From: an uncultured Luteimonas sp.
GTDB taxonomy: Bacteria; Pseudomonadota; Gammaproteobacteria; Xanthomonadales; Xanthomonadaceae
Direction of reading: 5' to 3'
Assembly (NCBI GenBank): GCA_938008415.1
Contig: CALLKI010000060.1
Location: forward strand, 13,046-77,045
Length of the DNA: 64,000 nt
The number at the start of each line of letters is the position of its first letter. The stretch's first letter is position 1. Shown here one piece after another: positions 55,692-63,682 of the stretch. The notes beneath the pieces are model-generated. The model ran no database searches, was not told where the DNA came from, and saw nothing but the letters and a program-made list of their open reading frames with translations. Both the position numbers and the translations under genes were made by a program.

Positions 55692-55908
55692 AGGCGCGGC
55701 GCCCCGGCGAAGACGGCCGCGAAGGTACTGCCCGCCGCGGTCTGCCGCCCGGGCCCCGCCTGGCCGCAGCCGGTGCGCCGGCGGATGGCCGCGTCGACTT
55801 CATCTTTCGTGCGCCCCTTGCGCTCCTCCGCCTTGCGCACGCGCACCGGTCGGACGCCGGCGGAACTCACCGCGCGGATGCGTTGCGCCTTGGTATACGT
55901 GCAGGCGG
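55692..55908 (-). pseudogene. Relic of a DUF2200-family gene
   Basis: Minus-strand translation gives RIRAVSSAGVRPVRVRKAEE then RKGRTKDEVDAAIRRRTG and STFAAVFAGAPRL, which aligns with DUF2200 proteins as I recall them (RIYAMSFASVYPHYVAKAE, KGRTKAEVD..IRWLTGY, FETFFAEAP). Conserved aromatic residues are replaced (Tyr to Arg, Trp to Arg, Tyr to Cys), there is no proper start codon, and the C-terminal half is missing where folE2 ends. A decayed, non-functional fragment. Confidence 0.6.
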
Positions 55909-55914
55909 TTCCTG

Positions 55915-56739
55915 CTACGGCCGTTCGAGCACCAGCTGGGGGTCGATGCGGACGTCGAACCAGTTCATCCCCCAGTGCAGGTGCGGTCCGGTCGCGCGCC
56001 CGGTGGCGCCGACCGCGCCGATCACCTGGCCCTGGCCGACGCGGTCGCCGACCTTCACGTCGATCCGCGACAGGTGCAGGAAGTTGCTGCTGATGCCGTG
56101 GCCATGGTCGACCAGCACGGTGCCGCCGGTGAGGTAGAGGCCGGGATCGGCGAAGGTGACGATGCCGGCGGCCGGGGCCTTCACCGGCGTGCCGGCCGGC
56201 GCGGCGATGTCCATGCCCGAGTGCGGCGAGCCGGGCTTGCCGTTGTAGACGCGGGCACGGCCGAAGCGCCCGCTGATCCGGCCCTGCACCGGCATGATGA
56301 AGCGCTGGGCGAAGTCGGCGCGCGGGTCGTCGCGCCTGCGCGCATCGGCCACGCGCGCCTGCTCGCGGCGGATACGCTCGGCGATCGCGGGCGGCGGATC
56401 GACCGTCGTCGGCGGCACGCCGTCCACGCGCTGCACCGGCCAGTCGCGCGGTGTGACCGCGACGCGCACCGTCTCGCGGCTGCCGTCGGGGCGGGTGACC
56501 GTGACCACCGCAGGGCCGGGCTCGTCGCGGCCGACGCCGAACACCACGGTGCCGTAGCCGGTGGTGCGCAGGATGCGGCCGCGGTACTCGACGTGGCTGC
56601 CGGGGGGCACCTTGCCGATCACCATCGCGCCCTGGGGCACGCTGACGGGGAACACGACGCGGTCGGCGTCGGGCGGCTGCGCGGAGGCCACGGCGGACAG
56701 GCACAGCGCGGCGAAGAAGGCGAACAGCTTCCGGTGCAT
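55915..56739 (-). CDS. M23-family metallopeptidase (peptidoglycan hydrolase-like)
   Basis: A 274-residue exported protein with a signal peptide (KLFAFFAALCLSAVASA). N-terminal beta-rich domain, helical linker, then a LytM/M23 domain with HSGMDIAAPAGTPV (His, Asp), VDHGHGISS and GPHLHWGM (H-x-H). Likely cleaves peptide cross-bridges in the periplasm. Start ATG shares its A with the pyrC stop (TGATG), so it is coupled to pyrC. Confidence 0.93.
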   Translation of the reverse strand: MHRKLFAFFAALCLSAVASAQPPDADRVVFPVSVPQGAMVIGKVPPGSHVEYRGRILRTTGYGTVVFGVGRDEPGPAVVTVTRPDGSRETVRVAVTPRDWPVQRVDGVPPTTVDPPPAIAERIRREQARVADARRRDDPRADFAQRFIMPVQGRISGRFGRARVYNGKPGSPHSGMDIAAPAGTPVKAPAAGIVTFADPGLYLTGGTVLVDHGHGISSNFLHLSRIDVKVGDRVGQGQVIGAVGATGRATGPHLHWGMNWFDVRIDPQLVLERP

Positions 56740-58085
56740 CAGCGGTCGAACTCCAGGCGGCGCCCGGCCGGGGTGCCGACGATCCTTTCGCCATCCCAGG
56801 CCAGCACGCCGTTGACCCAGGTCGCGGCGATCCGCGAACGGAAGGTCGTGCCCTCGAACGGCGACCAGCCGCACTTCGACAGCACCTGGTCGCGGGTCAC
56901 GGTGAAGGGCGTGTCCTCGACCAGCACCAGGTCGGCGTAGTAACCCTCGCGCAGGAAGCCACGTTCCTTCACGTCGAACAGCAGGGCCGGGGCGTGCGCG
57001 AACTTCCGGACCACTCGCGCGGTGTCGAAGTGGCCCTCGTGCACGCATTCCAGCGCCGCGACCAGGGCGAACTGCACCAGCGGCAGGCCGCTGGGCGCGC
57101 GCACGTAGGGATTGTGCTTCTCCTCCCAGGTGTGCGGGGCGTGGTCCGTGGCGAGCACGTCGATGGTGTCGTCGGCCAGCGCGCGCAGCAGGGCCTCGCG
57201 GTCGGAGGCCTCCTTGATCGCCGGGTTGCACTTGATCAGGTGGCCCAGGCGGTCGTAGTCGGCGCGGTCGAAGCGCAGGAAGTGGATGCAGGTCTCGGCG
57301 GTGATCTGCTTGCGGCTGCCGTCGGGGCGGACGAGCGGGCCGCGCTCGAACAGCTCCAGCTCGTCGGCGGTGGAGATGTGCAGCACGTGCAGGCGGGTTC
57401 CGTGACGCTCCGCTAGCTCCAGCGCCAGCTTCGTGGACCTGACGCAGGCCTCGCGCGGGCGGATGTCCGGGTGGAACCGGGCCGGGATGTCGTCGCCGTA
57501 CTTCGCCCGGTATCCGGCCAGGAGCGCGTCGATGGTCGGCGTGTCCTCGCAGTGGGTGATGACCGGCACCGGGGTCTGGCGGAAGATCGCGTCCAGCGTG
57601 TCAGGGTCGTCGACCAGCATGTTGCCGGTCGAAGCCCCCATGAACACCTTCAGGCCCGGGGTGGCGCGCGGGTCGATGCCCCTCACCGCTTCGAGGTTGT
57701 CGTTGCTGGCGCCGAAGTAGAAGCCGTAGTTGGCGCGGGCGCGCCCGGCGGCGCGCGCGTACTTGTCCTCCAGCGCCTCGCCGGTCAGCGTCGGCGGGCT
57801 GGTGTTGGGCATGTCCATGAAGCTGGTGAGCCCGCCGGCCACCGCTGCGGCCGATTCGGTGGCGATGTCGGCCTTGTGCTCCAGGCCGGGCTCGCGGAAG
57901 TGGACCTGGTCGTCGATCATGCCAGGCAGCAGGCGCCGCCCGGCGGCGTCCACCACGGCTTCGCCGGGGCGGGCGGAGAGGCCGCGGCCGATCTCGGCGA
58001 TGCGGTCCCCGGAAATGCGCAGGTCGCCCTCGAACTCGCGTCCTTCGTTGACGAGCCGGGCGTTGACGATCAGAGTGTCGGTCAT
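56739..58085 (-). CDS. pyrC: Dihydroorotase
   Basis: Zinc amidohydrolase of pyrimidine synthesis, 448 residues. Metal motif DQVHFREPGLEHKADI, carboxylated Lys region GLKVFMGASTGN, HCED and the Asp in LATDHAPHTWEEK. The long form resembles the allantoinase/dihydroorotase (DHOase type I) group; lack of allantoin genes and the pyrimidine gene pyrD elsewhere support dihydroorotase. ATGA overlap with yidD. Confidence 0.9.
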   Translation of the reverse strand: MTDTLIVNARLVNEGREFEGDLRISGDRIAEIGRGLSARPGEAVVDAAGRRLLPGMIDDQVHFREPGLEHKADIATESAAAVAGGLTSFMDMPNTSPPTLTGEALEDKYARAAGRARANYGFYFGASNDNLEAVRGIDPRATPGLKVFMGASTGNMLVDDPDTLDAIFRQTPVPVITHCEDTPTIDALLAGYRAKYGDDIPARFHPDIRPREACVRSTKLALELAERHGTRLHVLHISTADELELFERGPLVRPDGSRKQITAETCIHFLRFDRADYDRLGHLIKCNPAIKEASDREALLRALADDTIDVLATDHAPHTWEEKHNPYVRAPSGLPLVQFALVAALECVHEGHFDTARVVRKFAHAPALLFDVKERGFLREGYYADLVLVEDTPFTVTRDQVLSKCGWSPFEGTTFRSRIAATWVNGVLAWDGERIVGTPAGRRLEFDR

Positions 58086-58336
58086 CGGATGTCCTTGGGT
58101 ACCGTGCCGCCGGCGTCGGGGCAGCCGGGCACGGGGTCATGGCCGCCGGGATGCAGCGGGTGGCAGCGGCCGATCCGGCGCAGGGCCAGCCAGCTTCCCT
58201 TCAGCGCCCCGTGGCAGGAGATGGCCTGCATGGCGTATTCCGAGCAGGTGGGCACGAACCGGCAGCGCGGCCCCAGCAGCGGGCTGACGAAGCGCTTGTA
58301 GCCGCGCAGCAGGAGGATGAGCAGGCGATCGATCAC
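58082..58336 (-). CDS. yidD: Membrane protein insertion efficiency factor YidD
   Basis: An 84-residue protein starting at GTG 58336. RCRFVPTCSEYAMQAI and GRCHPLHPGGHDPVP carry the conserved Cys and Pro/His residues of YidD, after an amphipathic membrane-binding N-terminus. YidD is usually in the rpmH-rnpA-yidD-yidC cluster; here it heads a yidD-pyrC-M23 operon. Confidence 0.92.
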   Translation of the reverse strand: MIDRLLILLLRGYKRFVSPLLGPRCRFVPTCSEYAMQAISCHGALKGSWLALRRIGRCHPLHPGGHDPVPGCPDAGGTVPKDIR

Positions 58337-58363
58337 GGCCCTGTGGGAAAAGTTCCGGCGCGG

Positions 58364-58392
58364 TTGCCGCTGCCGCCGGGGCAGGGTATAAC
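58364..58392 (+). promoter_or_regulatory. Predicted sigma-70 promoter of dksA
   Basis: TTGCCG (58364-58369), a 17-bp spacer and TATAAC (58387-58392), 44 bp before the dksA GTG. Confidence 0.6.
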
Positions 58393-58436
58393 ACCGCGCT
58401 TTCCCGTCCAAGGGAATCCAAGGGAAGTCCAGTCAA

Positions 58437-59567
58437 GTGGCAGTGAAGAAGACAGCGAAGAAGGCCGCCAAGCCGGCCAAGTCCGCCAAGAAGGCGAAAC
58501 CCGCCGCCCGGGCCAAGGCGCCCGCGAAGAAGGCTGTCGCGAAGAAGCCGGCCGCCGGCAAGGCTGCAACGGCGAAGAAGGCTGCCGCGACGAAGAAGGC
58601 GGCGCCCGCCAGGAAGCCCGCCGCGGCGAAGAAGCCGGCGGCGAAGAAGGCGCCCGCGAAGAAGGCCGTCGCCCGCAAGGCCGCCTCCGCGTCGAAGAAG
58701 GCGGCCGTCGCGCCGAAGAAGGCTGCGCCCGCCCGCCCGGAGCCCCGCAAGGCCGTGGCCAAGAAGGCCGTGGCCCCGGTGGTGAAGTCGGCACCGGCGG
58801 CGAAGAAGAAGACGGTCGTCAAGAAGTCTGCCGCCCCGGCTCCCCAGGAGAAGCCGGAGAAGAAGGCCGCGCCGGCGCCTGGGCAGGCGAAGGCCGCCAG
58901 GCCGGCCCCCGCGCCCCGGCCCGAGGCGCGCCAGGAGGCTACGGGGCAGGCGCAGGCCGCCAGGCCCGAGGCCGCGCCCCAGGTGAAGCAGGAGGCCCCG
59001 TCCGCGCCGGCCGGGCAGCCGAAGAAGCCCGCGGCGCCGGCCAGGCGCACCCCGGCCAAGGTCGCGGTCGCGGTGTCCTCCAGCAAGCCGGCCCCGCAGG
59101 CGGCGGAGAAGCCGAAGTACAAGGTCGTGCCCTACGAGGTCGACCCCGAGACCGGCCGCCCGATCCTGCCGCCGGGCTACAAGCCCAGCCCGGACGAGGA
59201 GTACATGAACCCGCTGCAGCTGGAGTACTTCCGCCAGCGGCTGCTGCAGTGGCGCGCGGAACTGGTCGAAGAGTCCAAGCAGACCATCGAGAACCTCCGC
59301 GAGGAAGTGCGCGACATCGGCGACGAGGCCGAGCGCGCGACCCGCGAGACCGAGAACTCGCTGGAGCTGCGGACCCGCGACCGTTACCGCAAGCTGATCG
59401 CCAAGATCGACTCCACGCTCAAGCGGATCGATACCGGCGACTACGGCTACTGCGTCGACACCGGCGAGGAGATCGGCCTGGAGCGGCTGGAGGCGCGCCT
59501 GACCGCCGAGCGCACCATCGACGCGCAGGAGCGCTGGGAACACCTGCAGAAGCAGATGGGCGAGTGA
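58437..59567 (+). CDS. dksA: DksA-family protein with long Lys/Ala/Pro-rich tail and degenerate zinc finger
   Basis: A 376-residue protein. Residues 1 to about 225 are histone-H1-like, with KK-A-A/P repeats. The C-terminal 150 residues are DksA: coiled-coil RQRLLQWRAELVEESKQT, tip GDEAERATRETENSLEL, and RLEARLTAERTI. At the tip Asp296 equals E. coli Asp71, but Asp74 is Glu299. Only Cys339 of the four zinc cysteines remains. GTG start; AGGGA 11 nt upstream. Likely binds the RNA polymerase secondary channel, with the tail binding DNA or RNA. Confidence 0.9.
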   Translation: MAVKKTAKKAAKPAKSAKKAKPAARAKAPAKKAVAKKPAAGKAATAKKAAATKKAAPARKPAAAKKPAAKKAPAKKAVARKAASASKKAAVAPKKAAPARPEPRKAVAKKAVAPVVKSAPAAKKKTVVKKSAAPAPQEKPEKKAAPAPGQAKAARPAPAPRPEARQEATGQAQAARPEAAPQVKQEAPSAPAGQPKKPAAPARRTPAKVAVAVSSSKPAPQAAEKPKYKVVPYEVDPETGRPILPPGYKPSPDEEYMNPLQLEYFRQRLLQWRAELVEESKQTIENLREEVRDIGDEAERATRETENSLELRTRDRYRKLIAKIDSTLKRIDTGDYGYCVDTGEEIGLERLEARLTAERTIDAQERWEHLQKQMGE

Positions 59568-59593
59568 GCCCGGCGGCGGCGCCGCACCTCCCT

Positions 59594-59622
59594 GGAAAAC
59601 CCGGCCTCAGGCCGGGTTTTCC
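59594..59622. terminator. Bidirectional terminator between dksA and the MFS gene
   Basis: GGAAAACCCGGCC-TCA-GGCCGGGTTTTCC, a perfect stem with A/T flanks. The stop codon of the convergent MFS gene (59607-59609) is the loop itself. Confidence 0.92.
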
Positions 59623-60878
59623 GTTTGTGGCGGGCGCAGCTCGTGGAAGTGCAGCCGGCGCAGCCGCGGCGCGCGCCAGGCGGTGACGGCGGCCACCGCC
59701 ATGGTCACGCAGCCGCCGAGCACCACCGCCGGCACCAGCCCGAGCAGGCGCGCCATGCTGCCGGCGTAGAACGCGCCGATCTCGTTCGACGAACCCACGA
59801 ACAGGCCGTTGATCGAGGACACGCGCCCGCGCATGTGGTCGGGCGTGGCCAGCTGCATGATGGTCGAGCGCACCACCACCGAGATGCCATCGAACACACC
59901 CGACAGCAGCAGGAAGAACGCCGACAGCCAGAACTCCCGCGACAGGCCGAAGCCGATCATGCACAGGCCGAAGCCGACCACCGCCCACAGCAGGATGCGC
60001 CCTGCGTTGCGGTCCAGCGGCCGCCGCGCAAGCCGCACGCCCACGGCCACCGCGCCCAGCGCGGGCGCGGCGCGCAGGATGCCGAGCCCTTCCGGGCCGT
60101 GGTGGAGGATGTCGTGGATGAACGCCGGAGCCAGCGAGATCGCGCCGCCGAACATGACCGCGAACATGTCCAGCGCCATCGCGCCGAGCAGGACCTGGTG
60201 GCCGAACACGAAGCGCGCTCCCTCGGCGATGCTCGCCAGGACCGGCGCGCGCTGCGCCCGGGGCGCGGGCTCGCCGGCCCGGATGCGCAGGATCGCGGCG
60301 ACGGCCAGCGCCGCCAGCAGCACCGACGTGCCGTAGGCGACCGCCTTGCCGCCGAGGGCGACGAGCAGGCCTGCCAGCGCCGGCCCCAGGACCAGCCCGG
60401 CCTGGAACATGATGCTGCCCAGGCCGGCGCCGCTGACGAACTGTCCGCGCGGCAGCACGCGCGCGAACAGCGCGTTGTAGACCGGGCCGAGGAAGGCGCG
60501 CACGCAGCCGGTCAGCGCGATCGCCGCGTAGATCGCGCCAACGCCCGCCGCCCACCAGCCGGCCGCGATCGCCGCCAGCAGCAGCGGCGTGACCGCCAGG
60601 CCGGAGGCGGCGACGGCGCCCAGCCTGCGGCGCGGGAGCACGTCCACCAGGTGGCCCGCGAACGGCGCCACGCAGAAGTAGGGCAGCACTTCCGCCAGGC
60701 CGACCAGGCCCAGCATCCATGGGTCCCGGGTCAGCTCGTAGACGTGCCAGCCGACCGTCACCGCCACGCCCTGGTAGGAAAGGATGGTGCAGATCCGGAA
60801 CGCCATCAGCAGGCGGAAACCCGGATTGCGCAGTGGCGCCGCGCGGCCGGCGGCAGCGGTGTCCGTGCCTGCGCTCAC
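59607..60878 (-). CDS. MFS transporter (MFS_3/EntS-like)
   Basis: A 423-residue transporter with about twelve helices. Motifs GWHVYELTRDPWMLGLVGL, FAGHLVDVLPRRRL (motif A) and TPDHMRGRVSSINGLFVGSSNE place it in the MFS_3 group that includes the enterobactin exporter EntS. Substrate unknown; no siderophore genes nearby. GTG start at 60878 overlaps the sufE stop as GTGA. Confidence 0.88.
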   Translation of the reverse strand: MSAGTDTAAAGRAAPLRNPGFRLLMAFRICTILSYQGVAVTVGWHVYELTRDPWMLGLVGLAEVLPYFCVAPFAGHLVDVLPRRRLGAVAASGLAVTPLLLAAIAAGWWAAGVGAIYAAIALTGCVRAFLGPVYNALFARVLPRGQFVSGAGLGSIMFQAGLVLGPALAGLLVALGGKAVAYGTSVLLAALAVAAILRIRAGEPAPRAQRAPVLASIAEGARFVFGHQVLLGAMALDMFAVMFGGAISLAPAFIHDILHHGPEGLGILRAAPALGAVAVGVRLARRPLDRNAGRILLWAVVGFGLCMIGFGLSREFWLSAFFLLLSGVFDGISVVVRSTIMQLATPDHMRGRVSSINGLFVGSSNEIGAFYAGSMARLLGLVPAVVLGGCVTMAVAAVTAWRAPRLRRLHFHELRPPQTENPA

Positions 60879-61315
60879 GCCAGCGCGCGGCGGGCCGCGT
60901 CGCGGATGAATTGCAGCAGCGCGGCCAGGCCGTTGCTGCGGGTCGGCGACAGGTGCCTGGCCAGGCCGATGTCGGCGATGTAGTCCGCCTCGGTATCGAG
61001 GATCTCCCGCGCGCTGCGCCCGGAGTACACGCGCAACGCGAGGTAGATCAGGCCCGAGACGATGGCCGAGTCGCTGGCGGCGTGGAAATCGAGCCGGGAC
61101 GCATCGCCCTCGGGCACGATCCAGACCATGGACTGGCAGCCGTGCAGGCGATGCTCCTCGGTCTTCCACTCGTCGGGGAAGGGCGGCAGCTTGCGGCCGA
61201 GGTCGATCAGGTACTGGTAGCGCTCGGACCAGTCGCCGAAGAAGGCGAACTCGTCGCGGATCGCCTGCTGCGCCTCGGCGGCGGTGGGTTCGAGGGGGAA
61301 GGGGCTGCTTGTCAC
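60875..61315 (-). CDS. sufE: Cysteine desulfuration protein SufE
   Basis: A 146-residue sulfur acceptor that takes persulfide from SufS/CsdA for Fe-S assembly. Active Cys in EEHRLHGCQSMVWI, plus the conserved FHAASDSAIVSGL and GLARHLSPTRSNGL. GTG start at 61315. No sufBCDS in the window. Confidence 0.94.
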   Translation of the reverse strand: MTSSPFPLEPTAAEAQQAIRDEFAFFGDWSERYQYLIDLGRKLPPFPDEWKTEEHRLHGCQSMVWIVPEGDASRLDFHAASDSAIVSGLIYLALRVYSGRSAREILDTEADYIADIGLARHLSPTRSNGLAALLQFIRDAARRALA

Positions 61316-61432
61316 TGGTTTCTCGTCAATGGTGGTGGCCGCCCCTGGCGCGGCCTGCGGGTTCCGGGGCGCCCGGCCCGGCCGTCGTCCCCAGAGGCTT
61401 CCGGAAGCGCGCCAGGCAGGGGACGTGTCCGT

Positions 61433-62809
61433 TCAGGCGCGCTTCCAGCGCACTCCCTGCGGCGTGTCCTCGAGCAGGATGCCCTCGGCGGCCAGCTGGT
61501 CACGGATCGCGTCGGCGCGGGCGAAGTCGCGCGCCCTGCGCGCGGCCTGGCGTTCGTCGATCAGCGCCTGGATGCGGGCGTCGTCCTCGCCGGATGCGCC
61601 GCGCGAGAACCAGGCCGCCGGGTCCTGCCGCAGCAGGCCGAGGGCCAGCCCGGCGCCGAGCAGTTCGCCCTTCAGGCGCGCGCGGCCGGCCGGGTCGGCG
61701 GCCTTGCGCGCTTCGCCGGCGATGCGTGCCAGCTCCGCCAGCGCTGCCGGGGTGTTGAGATCGTCGTCGAGTGCGTCCTCGATGGATTGCGGGATCGCCG
61801 GGGAGGCTTCCACGCCCGCCAGGTCGCGCAACGTGCCGTAGAGGCGGTCGAGCGTGCGTACGCTCTGCTCGATCAGCGCGTCCGACCAGTCCAGCGGCTG
61901 CCGGTAGTGGGCGGTGAGCAGGGCGTAGCGCAGGGCCTCGGGCGGATGCCTGCGCACCAGGTCGTGGACCTTCTCGATGTTGCCCAGCGACTTGCTCATC
62001 TTCGCGCCGGAGATGGTGAGCATGCCGTTGTGCAGCCAGAACCTGGCGAAGGGCCTGCCGCCGTGGGCGCACTCGCTCTGCGCGACCTCGTTCTCGTGGT
62101 GCGGGAACTGCAGGTCCACGCCGCCGGCGTGGATGTCGATGGTCTCGCCGAGGTGCGTGGCGGCCATCGCCGAGCACTCGATGTGCCAGCCGGGGCGGCC
62201 ACGGCCCCAGGGCGAATCCCAGCCCGGCAGGTCGTCGGTGGAGGGCTTCCACAGCACGAAGTCGCCGGGGTCGCGCTTGTACGGTGCCACCTCGACACGC
62301 GCGCCGGCCAGCATTTCCTCCGGGTCGCGCCGCGACAGCTTGCCGTAGTCCGGGAAGCTGGCCACCGAGAACAGCACGTGCCCCTCGGTGGCGTAGGCGT
62401 GGCCGGAGGCGATCAGGCGCTCGATCATCGCGATCATCTGCGCGATGTGGCCGGTGGCGGTGGGCTCGATGTCGGGGGCGAAGTCGCCGGTCACGCCCAG
62501 CGCGGCCATGTCCTCGCGGTACGCCTCGGCGTAGCGGCCGGTGATCACCGAGATCGGCACCCCCGCCTCGGCGGCGGCGGCATTGATCTTGTCGTCCACG
62601 TCGGTGATGTTGCGCGCGTAGCGCAGGCCGCCGTAGCGGCGGCGGAGCAGGGCGGCCAGCACGCCGAACACCACCGGGCCGCGCGCGTTGCCGATGTGCA
62701 CGTAGTTGTAGACCGTCGGCCCGCAGACGTACATCGTCGGGCAGGCGGGATCGAGCGGCTCGAAGGGTTCGATGCGGCGGGTCAGGCTGTTGTAGAGGCG
62801 CAGGCTCAT
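61433..62809 (-). CDS. cysS: Cysteinyl-tRNA synthetase
   Basis: Class I synthetase, 458 residues. First zinc Cys in YVCGPTVYNYVHIGNARGP together with the HIGH motif, GWHIECSAM and HHENE for the remaining zinc ligands, and KMSKSLGN. ATG 62809 is chosen over GTG 62833 because a TAGAAT -10 at 62842-62837 predicts +1 near 62830, downstream of the GTG. Confidence 0.96.
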   Translation of the reverse strand: MSLRLYNSLTRRIEPFEPLDPACPTMYVCGPTVYNYVHIGNARGPVVFGVLAALLRRRYGGLRYARNITDVDDKINAAAAEAGVPISVITGRYAEAYREDMAALGVTGDFAPDIEPTATGHIAQMIAMIERLIASGHAYATEGHVLFSVASFPDYGKLSRRDPEEMLAGARVEVAPYKRDPGDFVLWKPSTDDLPGWDSPWGRGRPGWHIECSAMAATHLGETIDIHAGGVDLQFPHHENEVAQSECAHGGRPFARFWLHNGMLTISGAKMSKSLGNIEKVHDLVRRHPPEALRYALLTAHYRQPLDWSDALIEQSVRTLDRLYGTLRDLAGVEASPAIPQSIEDALDDDLNTPAALAELARIAGEARKAADPAGRARLKGELLGAGLALGLLRQDPAAWFSRGASGEDDARIQALIDERQAARRARDFARADAIRDQLAAEGILLEDTPQGVRWKRA

Positions 62810-62836
62810 CGTGCGTCCGGGCAGTCCAGACACGCG

Positions 62837-62864
62837 ATTCTAGCGGACGCGGCGCCCATGACAG
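62837..62864 (-). promoter_or_regulatory. Predicted cysS promoter
   Basis: Minus strand: CTGTCA (-35, weak), 16-bp spacer, TAGAAT (-10, 5 of 6). The -10 decides the cysS start. Confidence 0.5.
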
Positions 62865-62941
62865 CCCTGATTCAGCCCCCGGCAGGCGTCCGCCTCTACA
62901 CTTCCCGCAGGTTGCCTGGAAGTCCTTGCCACGGGAAAACC

Positions 62942-63430
62942 ATGCCGTGCCTGTCCCGCCTCCTGCCGATGTTGCTGCTTGCCCTGCCGGCGGCCTCCGC
63001 GTGGGCGCAGCAGCAGGAGGATTTCCGCCAGGTGGAGAACGTCCGCATCGACTACGCCCACGTGCTCCGCGCCGAGCCCGTGTACGAGACCCTGCGCGCG
63101 ACCAGCATGGTCGAGCGCTGCGAGGAGGACCAGGCCCCGCACAGGGCCGAGGAGGCACCGCAGCCTGCCCAGCGCGGCGGGCTGTCCCGGGTGATCGATG
63201 CGGTGAAGGGGGCACTGGGCGCGGAGCCGAAGGTGGAGGAGGTGGCACCCTCGGCGGGCGGCAAGTGCCGCATGGTGCCGGTGGAGCGGGAGTTCCGGCG
63301 CCCCGTCGCCTGGGACGTCGACTACGTCCACAAGGGAGTGAAGTACCGCTCCCGGCTGCCCTACGACCCCGGCAACCGCCTGCGCGTCCGCGTCTCGGTC
63401 ACCCCGGTGATCGCGCCCGAGGAGCCGTAG
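62942..63430 (+). CDS. Secreted protein of unknown function
   Basis: A 162-residue protein with a clear signal peptide (LLPMLLLALPAASAWAQ). Mature part: IDYAHVLRAEPVYETLRA, a Cys pair (ERCEED and GKCRMV) and C-terminal WDVDYVHKGVKYRSRLPYDP followed by GNRLRVRVSVTP. These two blocks resemble the regions flanking the glycine zipper in 17-kDa-antigen-like (2TM) outer-membrane proteins, but the zipper is replaced by an acidic/helical insert. Function unknown; envelope location likely. Confidence 0.8.
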   Translation: MPCLSRLLPMLLLALPAASAWAQQQEDFRQVENVRIDYAHVLRAEPVYETLRATSMVERCEEDQAPHRAEEAPQPAQRGGLSRVIDAVKGALGAEPKVEEVAPSAGGKCRMVPVEREFRRPVAWDVDYVHKGVKYRSRLPYDPGNRLRVRVSVTPVIAPEEP

Positions 63431-63470
63431 GACCCTCCGGCCCTTGCGGCGGCGACCCCGCCATGCGACC

Positions 63471-63575
63471 ATGCGCGGCGTGAAAATCACCTTGGCCCGC
63501 GTCGAGATCCTGACCTCCGCCCGCATGGCGTCCGGGATGACTTCGCGTGCCCGCCGACCGGAACCCCGCATCTAG
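63471..63575 (+). CDS. Putative Arg-rich leader peptide of argF'
   Basis: A 34-codon frame from ATG 63471 (or inner starts at 63480, 63525 and 63537) with seven Arg codons, five of them in the last nine or so codons (TSRARRPEPRI). The TAG stop at 63573-63575 is one base before a GCTGGG that repeats the 3' arm of the terminator downstream. No strong ribosome binding site is visible. Coding is inferred from Arg clustering and the attenuator-like layout. Confidence 0.45.
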   Translation: MRGVKITLARVEILTSARMASGMTSRARRPEPRI

Positions 63576-63576
63576 C

Positions 63577-63637
63577 GCTGGGCCACCGGAGGTTTTCGCC
63601 TGTTCGACCGGAACCCAGCCCCGAGGCTGGGTTTTTT
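63577..63637 (+). promoter_or_regulatory. Putative transcription attenuator of argF'
   Basis: Terminator AACCCAGCC (63612-63620)-CCGA-GGCTGGGTT (63625-63633) with six T at 63632-63637. GCTGGG at 63577-63582 can instead pair with CCCAGC at 63614-63619, destroying the terminator. A ribosome at the leader stop would cover GCTGGG and favour termination, while one stalled at the Arg codons 63546-63557 would leave it free. As a minimum it is a terminator for the upstream gene. Confidence 0.6.
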
Positions 63638-63682
63638 CGTTTCAGCACCCGACACGACCGCCACCGACGCCAGGATGACGCC

